From an uncultured Bacteroidales bacterium (GTDB lineage Bacteria; Bacteroidota; Bacteroidia; Bacteroidales; P3), in the NCBI GenBank assembly GCA_937906975.1, contig CALCUN010000130.1, positions 1 to 5,533 on the forward strand: 5,533 bases of DNA, given 5' to 3'. A program made the position numbers and the translations under genes. The notes beneath the pieces are model-generated. The model searched no databases. It was not told the origin of the DNA and worked only from the letters and a program-made list of their open reading frames with translations. This document shows, piece after piece, positions 5,311 through 5,533 of the stretch (position 1 is its first letter; the number at the start of each line of letters is the position of its first letter).

Positions 5311-5533
5311 ATGGGAGTAAAAGAAAGATATGATAATCTTTACAATTACCCAGTAGGCGAAGAACCTGGCACCGATTATTCTGGTGCCAGTGATTTATAT
5401 GCTGGAGGTATGAATAAGAGTTTAACTGGTGCTTTGATTATGGGTGGAGCTTCTTTGGTTGGTGGTGCAATTAATTATTTTGCAAATAGAGAAAACAACC
5501 AATCAAACAGAGAAATGCAAGAAGAAGCAAATC
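5311..5533 (+). CDS. VP2: DNA pilot (minor spike) protein VP2, N-terminal part cut by window end
   Basis: The ATG at 5311 opens a frame that runs off the window after 74 codons. The order is typical of microvirus VP2: a polar start, a Gly-rich hydrophobic segment at about 38-57 (SLTGALIMGGASLVGGAINYF), then a polar helix starting ANRENNQSNREMQEEAN, matching the N-x-x-x-N-R-E-M-Q pattern that starts the long coiled-coil region in this family. By analogy with phiX174 H, VP2 carries the genome through the host envelope, the hydrophobic part entering the membrane and the helices forming a tube. It lies directly after the 115-aa gene. A GC-rich hairpin falls within codons 19-27. Confidence 0.88.
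   Translation, partial: MGVKERYDNLYNYPVGEEPGTDYSGASDLYAGGMNKSLTGALIMGGASLVGGAINYFANRENNQSNREMQEEAN
5366..5390 (+). repeat. Perfect GC-rich inverted repeat inside VP2 start
   Basis: CTGGCACC (5366-5373) is matched by its exact reverse complement GGTGCCAG (5383-5390) around a 9-nt loop. Six of eight stem pairs are G-C in an otherwise AT-rich genome. In the packaged single strand it should fold stably. No T-run follows, and it lies within an open frame, so it is not a normal terminator. Confidence 0.8.

Larger units (their letters stand above)
1457..5533 (+). mobile_element. Microviridae (Alpavirinae-like) prophage, left part; right end outside window
   Basis: Everything from the dif centre to the window end is microvirus: the rep VP4 C-terminal part, two small genes, major capsid VP1, a small basic gene and pilot protein VP2, all on the + strand with almost no intergenic space. 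Third codon positions shift from A/C (host TPR gene) to T/A (AAT, GAT, GTT), in line with a separate origin. No integrase gene is visible, which fits use of host XerCD. Both VP1 and the VP2 start are full-length and intact in type, so this could be an active prophage rather than a remnant. Complete microvirus genomes are usually about 4.5-6.5 kb, so roughly 1-2.5 kb including the rest of VP2 and the rep N-terminal part is expected to the right. Confidence 0.88.

Overview
The window is the left junction between a low-GC Bacteroidetes chromosome and an integrated single-stranded DNA phage of the Microviridae. The host side (1-1445) carries the 3' end of gyrA, a secreted TPR-repeat protein gene that follows it closely, and a strong, probably bidirectional, rho-independent terminator. 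Bacteroidetes is suggested by the gyrA-TPR gene pair, the AT-rich sequence, the weak Shine-Dalgarno signals, and the type of phage. The phage side (from about 1457 to the window end) resembles the dif-integrated, Alpavirinae-like microvirus prophages known from this phylum.

The junction is a 28-bp XerC/XerD dif-like site at 1446-1473: XerD-type arm, TTTAAA centre, XerC-type arm, in reverse orientation relative to the usual E. coli notation. It is read as attL. To its right the phage genes run on the + strand in a very compact array: the C-terminal part of the replication initiator VP4 (ends 2204); a 69-aa unknown overlapping it by 11 bp; a previously uncalled 50-aa single-membrane-span peptide (2400-2552) overlapping by ATGA; the 795-aa major capsid protein VP1, one base later; a 115-aa basic microvirus protein; and the start of the DNA pilot protein VP2, cut by the window edge.

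The most interesting point is that the dif site lies inside the rep (VP4) reading frame. The catalytic tyrosine motif Y-x-x-x-Y is on the prophage side of attL. The segment that should carry the HUH metal-binding histidines is missing and is expected at the far (right) end of the prophage. If so, integration cuts the relaxase between its two catalytic halves, and also separates the capsid operon from any promoter upstream of rep while placing it behind the host terminator. XerCD excision would then restore the rep gene and the operon together, so gene reassembly itself would be the lysogeny switch. The right end is not in the window, so this remains an inference.
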